A DNA stretch of 19,924 nucleotides. Source: CAZFDT01 sp964518335. GTDB taxonomy: Bacteria; Planctomycetota; Phycisphaerae; Phycisphaerales; Phycisphaeraceae. The notes below the pieces were generated by a model. The model did no database searches. It was given only the letters and a program-made list of their open reading frames with translations, and was not told the origin of the DNA. Below are positions 15,919 to 19,924 of the stretch, in pieces; position 1 is the first letter of the stretch; each line of letters begins with the position of its first letter. The position numbers were made by a program, and so were the translations under genes. The stretch spans positions 1 through 19,924 of the forward strand of contig CAZFDT010000094.1 in NCBI GenBank assembly GCA_964518335.1. The letters are read 5' to 3'.

Positions 15919-17970
15919 ATGATGGCAACCCCGGCCCGCACTCAGACGGTCAGCATGGCCACACTTCAGGCCCAGACCATTGTCATGCCCGCAGCCCGAC
16001 TGGGGCCAGCCAGTCCGCTGGTTCCGCTGGTCGGGCCCACGTCGCCCGTCGAGGCTGACAACTCCATGGACGAGGACGATCGCAGGTACTTTGGCTACGG
16101 TCAGGTGGAAGCGGTACTCCCCTACTGGATGCAGAGCGATTACGATCGCGTTCGTCAGCCGCGTTCTTTCCGTACTTTAGTGCTCGAAAATGACGTCCTG
16201 CGCGCTGTCTTTCTGCCCGAACTTGGCGGGCGGCTATGGTCACTGTCGCACAAGCCCAGCGGACGTGAGCTGCTTTACACCAATCCCGTGTTTCAGCCAG
16301 CCAACCTCGCCATCCGTGATGCGTGGTTCAGCGGTGGCGTCGAGTGGAACTTCGGATGGCGAGGCCATTCGCCTTTGACCTGTTCGCCCGTCTTTGCCGC
16401 ACGTGCACATCATCAGGGGATGCCCGTGTTGCGCCTCTACGAGTGGGAGCGGCAGCGTCAGATGGCGTATCAGATTGATGCGTGGTTGTCACCCGATGCC
16501 CCCGTGCTCTATGTTCGGGTGCGCCTCTGCAATCCGCATCCTCATGAAATGCCCGTTTACTGGTGGTCGAATATCGCCGTTCCCCAGACGGAATGGGGTA
16601 GAGTGCTCGCCCCCGCAAGCCAGGCGTTCTGTCACAACTACCAGGGACACATGCACGTCCGCAGTTTCCCGATCATCGATGGAGTTGACCGCAGCTACCC
16701 CATTCGTAACGACAAGGCCAGCGACTTCTTCTACAAGATTGCGCCGGGTCGTCATCCATGGATCGCTGCAGTTGATCGAGATGGGTTGGGATTGTTTCAG
16801 ACTTCGACATCACAGTTGCGTGGCCGCAAGATGTTTGTGTGGGGCTCCGCGCCGGGAGGTGACAACTGGCAGAACTTCCTGTCAGAACCGGGATTCCCCT
16901 ACCTGGAGATTCAGGCAGGCTTGGCTCCCACACAGAGTCACTGCGTTCCGATGCCGGCTGGCGCTGAATGGTGTTGGTTGGAAGCCTATGGGCTGGTCGA
17001 AACTTCAGCGGATCGCGTGCATGGATCATGGCCAGACGCTTGTGTTCACGTGGAGGACTCGATCGATGCTGTTATTGGCGCTTCAAAATTGGAGATGGAT
17101 CTCAAAGCGAGCGACGACATGGCGCGTCGGGCTCCCGATCGAATACTGCAGATGGGATCCGGCTGGGGAGCACTGGAACGACACCGTCGTCAACGCGCAG
17201 ACGAGCAACCGTTCAACGAGGTGGCGACACCTTTTCCAGACGAGTCGCTTACTGATGAGCAGCGGCCTTGGCGCACACTGCTTGACCACGGTACGTTCCC
17301 GCAGTCATCTCCACACGAGTGCCCGGCAAGTTGGATGACGCAGCCACATTGGTTGCCTCTATTGAAGCGATCGCTGGCAGAACCCAACGGCGATCACTGG
17401 TCGGTACGGCTGCAACTGGGCGTCATGCATGCCGACCGCGGCGACTTGGACGCAGCAGTGCTGGACTTGCGCCGCAGTGTCGCGCTTTCGCCATCGCCTT
17501 GGGCATACTGGTATTTGGGCCAGGTTGCGGCCGTACGCCGGAATTGGGACGAGGCGGCCCGGGCATATTCAGCCGCTTATGCATTAGCGCCGCAGATGTT
17601 GACCCTGAAGCTGGCTGCTTGTCGTGCGTGGCTGCATGCCGGCCAACCGCAGCACGTGATGCAGATTCTCGAAACGCTCCCTGCATCTGCACGGGAACGG
17701 GGAGAAGTGGTGCTGCTCGAAGGCGAGAGCGCCCTCATGCTTGGCGATGTTGAACGTGTCAGGGCGATACTGAGTTCGCCGCTCACGGTCATCAACTTGC
17801 GCGAAGGCGACACGTCGGTAACCAGCTTGTGGTTTCGGCTTCATGCTCGATTGCTCAACGGTGAGTATGGCTTACTGGATCGCGCCGAGCTTACACGGCG
17901 TCTGCTGTCCGAGTATCCGCCACCTGAAAGCATCGATTATCGTGCATCGTGGCACGATGTGCGGTTCTGA
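15919..17970 (+). CDS. DUF5107 domain protein with C-terminal TPR repeats
   Basis: A 683-residue protein. After about 45 variable residues comes a galactose-mutarotase-like beta-sandwich domain as found in DUF5107: ENDVLRAVFLPELGGRLWSL at about 90-109, LLYTNPVFQPANL, and GVEWNFGWRGHSP at about 140-152. Residues 490-640 look like TPR repeats, including LGVMHADRGDLDAAVLDL and LGQVAAVRRNWDEAARAYSAAY. DUF5107-TPR proteins accompany glycoside hydrolases in many bacteria and probably bind or process carbohydrate; no reaction is established. No signal peptide is visible, so it is likely cytoplasmic. The start is uncertain among ATG 15919, 15922 and 15862; 15919 is preferred. It follows the metallophosphoesterase-HAD gene after about 75 bases on the same strand. 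Confidence 0.85.
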   Translation: MMATPARTQTVSMATLQAQTIVMPAARLGPASPLVPLVGPTSPVEADNSMDEDDRRYFGYGQVEAVLPYWMQSDYDRVRQPRSFRTLVLENDVLRAVFLPELGGRLWSLSHKPSGRELLYTNPVFQPANLAIRDAWFSGGVEWNFGWRGHSPLTCSPVFAARAHHQGMPVLRLYEWERQRQMAYQIDAWLSPDAPVLYVRVRLCNPHPHEMPVYWWSNIAVPQTEWGRVLAPASQAFCHNYQGHMHVRSFPIIDGVDRSYPIRNDKASDFFYKIAPGRHPWIAAVDRDGLGLFQTSTSQLRGRKMFVWGSAPGGDNWQNFLSEPGFPYLEIQAGLAPTQSHCVPMPAGAEWCWLEAYGLVETSADRVHGSWPDACVHVEDSIDAVIGASKLEMDLKASDDMARRAPDRILQMGSGWGALERHRRQRADEQPFNEVATPFPDESLTDEQRPWRTLLDHGTFPQSSPHECPASWMTQPHWLPLLKRSLAEPNGDHWSVRLQLGVMHADRGDLDAAVLDLRRSVALSPSPWAYWYLGQVAAVRRNWDEAARAYSAAYALAPQMLTLKLAACRAWLHAGQPQHVMQILETLPASARERGEVVLLEGESALMLGDVERVRAILSSPLTVINLREGDTSVTSLWFRLHARLLNGEYGLLDRAELTRRLLSEYPPPESIDYRASWHDVRF

Positions 17971-17983
17971 CGCATTGCTGCCA

Positions 17984-18356
17984 TCAGGTGAATTGTGCGT
18001 CAATCCATGCGAACGCATCGGCCTGCATGACGAGGTCGAACTTGTGTGGCCCGTCGTAGAATTGGCCGACATACGCCCGCGAGGCGCCGACATTCGCATA
18101 GTGCTGCGTTAGCTTGACGTGCGCAGCTTCCATACCAGCCATCGTGAACAGGGCGTCGTCCCGGTCGTACTGCACCACCAATGGCGACGGGGCGCGACAA
18201 GCGGCAATATCGGGCCAGTCGCCGAACCGCGCCCAGGATTCAGGGTAGAGCATCCACGTGTGGCTGAATACATTGTGGTCGAGAAGACCTTCGTAGGTGG
18301 TCATCATGCCGATGACCACTGCAGCGCGAATGCTGTTGTGAACGCTCACTTCAAAA
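17984..18356 (-). pseudogene. Truncated alpha/beta hydrolase (C-terminal part), interrupted by an IS21-family element
   Basis: The minus-strand frame encodes about 124 residues from FEVSVHNSIRAA to WIDAQFT, matching the C-terminal half of a dienelactone-hydrolase or acetylxylan-esterase-like alpha/beta hydrolase: a strand with LVVQYDRDDALF (acid residue region) and GPHKFD (catalytic His). The nucleophile elbow and the N-terminal half are missing. The homologous reading stops exactly where the putative IS left end begins (TGACCCACT at 18357), and the apparent GTG start at 18364 lies in IS sequence. The 5' portion should reappear beyond the far end of the element, outside this window. The stop is 13 bases from the convergent DUF5107 gene. 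Confidence 0.75.
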
Positions 18357-18413
18357 TGACCCACTAACGATCACGAGGAATTGACCCAGCTGGGCTGGAG
18401 GGTGTGGTGCGTC

Positions 18414-18433
18414 CCCTCCCCCGCGGGGGAGGG
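18414..18433. repeat. GC-rich perfect palindrome upstream of istA
   Basis: Arms CCCTCCCCCG and CGGGGGAGGG abut with no spacer. It sits 63 bases before the istA start and has no T-run. It may block transcription entering from outside the element or fold in the istA leader RNA. Confidence 0.6.
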
Positions 18434-18496
18434 CGAACGATGTTCAGCCTGGCGGTCTGCTCTGATGGGGTGCGTCACCCCTGAGGGAGCGCCGCG

Positions 18497-19722
18497 ATGA
18501 TCAAGGTGGACCAGTTCATGGAGATTCGGCAACTGCAACAGGAAGGGTATTCGATCCGGGCCATCGCCCAAACGACCGGGCACGCCCGCAACACGGTGCG
18601 GAAGGTGTTGCGGGGCGAGCATGACCTGAAGGTCAAGCCGGTGGAGCGGGGCTCGAAGCTCGATCCGTTCAAGGAGTATGTCCGGCAACGGTACGAAGCG
18701 CACCGGCTGTCGGCGGTGCGGCTGCTCGAGGAGGTCCGGCCGATGGGGTATGCCGGGTCGGTGGTGACGCTGCGGCGCCACCTGCGCACGCTACGTGGCC
18801 AACTGCAGCGGCAGTCGCGGCTGACGGTGCGGTTCGAGACCCCGCCGGGTAAGCAGGCCCAGGTGGACTGGGCCTACTGCGGCAAGTTCCCAGATGCGCA
18901 AGGCGATCGGTGCCGATCTATCTGTTCCTGATGGTGCTGACGTTCAGCCGGATGCTGTATATCCGCTTCACCACGTCGATGAAGATGGGGCTGTTCATCG
19001 AGTGCCACCAGCGGGCGTTGGAGTTCTTCGGCGGTGTGCCGGCGACGATCCTGTACGACAACATGAAGCAGGTGCGCGTGGGGCCGGACCGGTTCAACGA
19101 GCAGTTGCTGGACTTCGCCAACCACTGTGGCTTTGTGCCCAAGACGCACCGGCCCTACCGACCGCGGAGCAAGGGCAAGGTGGAGCGGCCGGTGGACTAC
19201 GCCAAGGGCAACTTCCTCGCCGGACGCGAGTTCGACGGCGTCGAGGATCTGAACGCGCGCGGACTGCACTGGCTCGATCAGGTCGCCAACATGCGTATTC
19301 ACGGCACGACGCAGCAGCGGCCGGTTGATCTGTTCGCGCAGGACCAGGCCGCGTTGACGCCCATCAGCGCGATCCGGCCATGCCGCTTCGTCGATCCGGT
19401 GTCGCGGGTGGTCAGCTACGAATCGATGGTCCACTTCCGGGGGAGCCGCTACTCGGTGCCCCCCGAACACGCGGGCAAGACGGTGCAGGTCGTGGCCGAC
19501 GGTGGGCAGATCCTCGTGCGGCTCAATGACGCGATTGTCACCGAGCACCGTGAGGCTGCGGGCAAGGGCTTGTGCGTGGTGGAGAAGGAACACCTGGCCG
19601 AGCTATGGAAGATCACCCAGCAGCAGATCAGGCCACCCGAGGATGCGCCACGCTGGAACGTGCGGTTCGATCAGGTCGTCCACACCACGCCGCTGGCGGT
19701 GTTCGAGGAGGTGCTGGCATGA
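18497..19722 (+). pseudogene. istA: IS21-family transposase IstA with a -1 frameshift
   Basis: The N-terminal frame (18497-18931) starts at ATG with GAGGGAG 7 bases upstream and encodes an HTH (EGYSIRAIAQTTGHARNTVRKV, residues 16-37 approximately) and the first DDE aspartate in QVDWAYCG (Asp124). After GKFPDAQG the frame breaks near 18901-18910. The rest of the protein continues in the -1 frame as PIYLFLMVLTFSRM, LYDNMKQ (second Asp) and SKGKVERPV (catalytic Glu), to the stop at 19720-19722. Inserting one C after GGC near 18904 would read QGRSVPIYLF, the expected family sequence, so a single-base deletion is the simplest explanation. No slippery A or T run is present, so programmed frameshifting is unlikely. 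The start ATG of istB overlaps the istA stop. Confidence 0.85.
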
Positions 19723-19924
19723 CCATCGAATCTGCTGCAGTGAACCCAGCCACCTCGTCGACCTACGAAGCCAAGGCCAGAGAAGGCCTGGACCACCTGG
19801 GTCTGACCGTCGCCGCCGATCACCTCGACGGCGCCGCCCAGCGTGCCGCGGCCGAAGCGTGGAGCTACTCCCACTTCCTGGGCTACCTGCTCGATGGTGA
19901 ACTGCAACACCGTCATCAGCGCAC
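19719..19924 (+). CDS. istB: IS21-family helper ATPase IstB (partial, N-terminus)
   Basis: The frame opens at ATG 19719, overlapping the istA stop as ATGA, and runs off the window after 68 residues. The visible part, with LDHLGLTVAADHLD and SYSHFLGYLLDGEL, matches the N-terminal helical domain of IstB (the position of L..L.M....L and ...Y..FL..LL..E). The Walker A and B motifs of the ATPase lie outside the window. IstB is the AAA+ helper that assists IstA in target selection and strand transfer. Confidence 0.85.
   Translation, partial: MTIESAAVNPATSSTYEAKAREGLDHLGLTVAADHLDGAAQRAAAEAWSYSHFLGYLLDGELQHRHQR

Larger units (their letters stand above)
18357..19924 (+). mobile_element. IS21-family insertion sequence (left end and istA-istB; right end outside window)
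   Basis: The element carries istA followed by istB with the classic ATGA overlap. Its left end is placed at TGACCCA (18357-18363), where the interrupted hydrolase frame ends; TGACCCA recurs at 18382-18388, consistent with the repeated terminal motifs of IS21 elements. A 10+10-base perfect palindrome (18414-18433) lies between the end and istA. The right end and target-site duplication are beyond the window. Confidence 0.85.

Overview
The window looks like chromosomal DNA from a GC-rich, glycan-degrading member of the Planctomycetota, most likely class Phycisphaerae. That placement is inferred from the mix of families: a formylglycine sulfatase, a secreted toroid-type polysaccharide enzyme, a XylR-type regulator (sugar-binding domain plus AraC HTH), a PEP-CTERM surface protein, a pseudopilin with the Phycisphaerae-style AFTLIELLVVIS segment, a DUF6785-like membrane protein and a DUF5107-TPR protein. 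No rRNA, tRNA or CRISPR array was seen.

Region 1 (61-6494, all on the minus strand) reads, in transcription order: PEP-CTERM protein, SGNH esterase, XylR-type regulator, secreted alpha/alpha-toroid enzyme, sulfatase. It resembles a small polysaccharide-utilisation locus: the SGNH enzyme could remove acyl groups, the toroid enzyme cut or trim the chain, the sulfatase remove sulfate, and the regulator sense a released sugar. A shared CGTTTCGG-centred motif lies upstream of the toroid enzyme and upstream of the PEP-CTERM gene and is a candidate operator. The toroid enzyme and the sulfatase are in the same reading frame, separated by one TGA and three sense codons.

Region 2 (6495-11784) starts with a 412-base divergent intergenic region, followed on the plus strand by a pseudopilin, a secreted GH30-like clan GH-A enzyme and an 809-residue multi-pass membrane protein. 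A 36-codon minus-strand ORF with a very good ribosome binding site lies just after it (11866-11976).

Region 3 (12043-17970) is unusual: four neighbouring genes carry five phosphoesterase domains of different folds (histidine phosphatase; PhnP-like metallo-beta-lactamase fold; glycerophosphodiester phosphodiesterase; and a calcineurin-type metallophosphoesterase fused to a HAD phosphatase), followed by a DUF5107-TPR protein. Together with the membrane protein they could form a pathway for taking up and dephosphorylating a phosphodiester- or phosphosugar-containing substrate. This is an inference from gene content only.

Region 4 (17984-19924) is a broken alpha/beta hydrolase gene cut by an IS21-family insertion sequence whose left end lies at about 18357. 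Its istA has a -1 frameshift and its istB runs off the end of the window.
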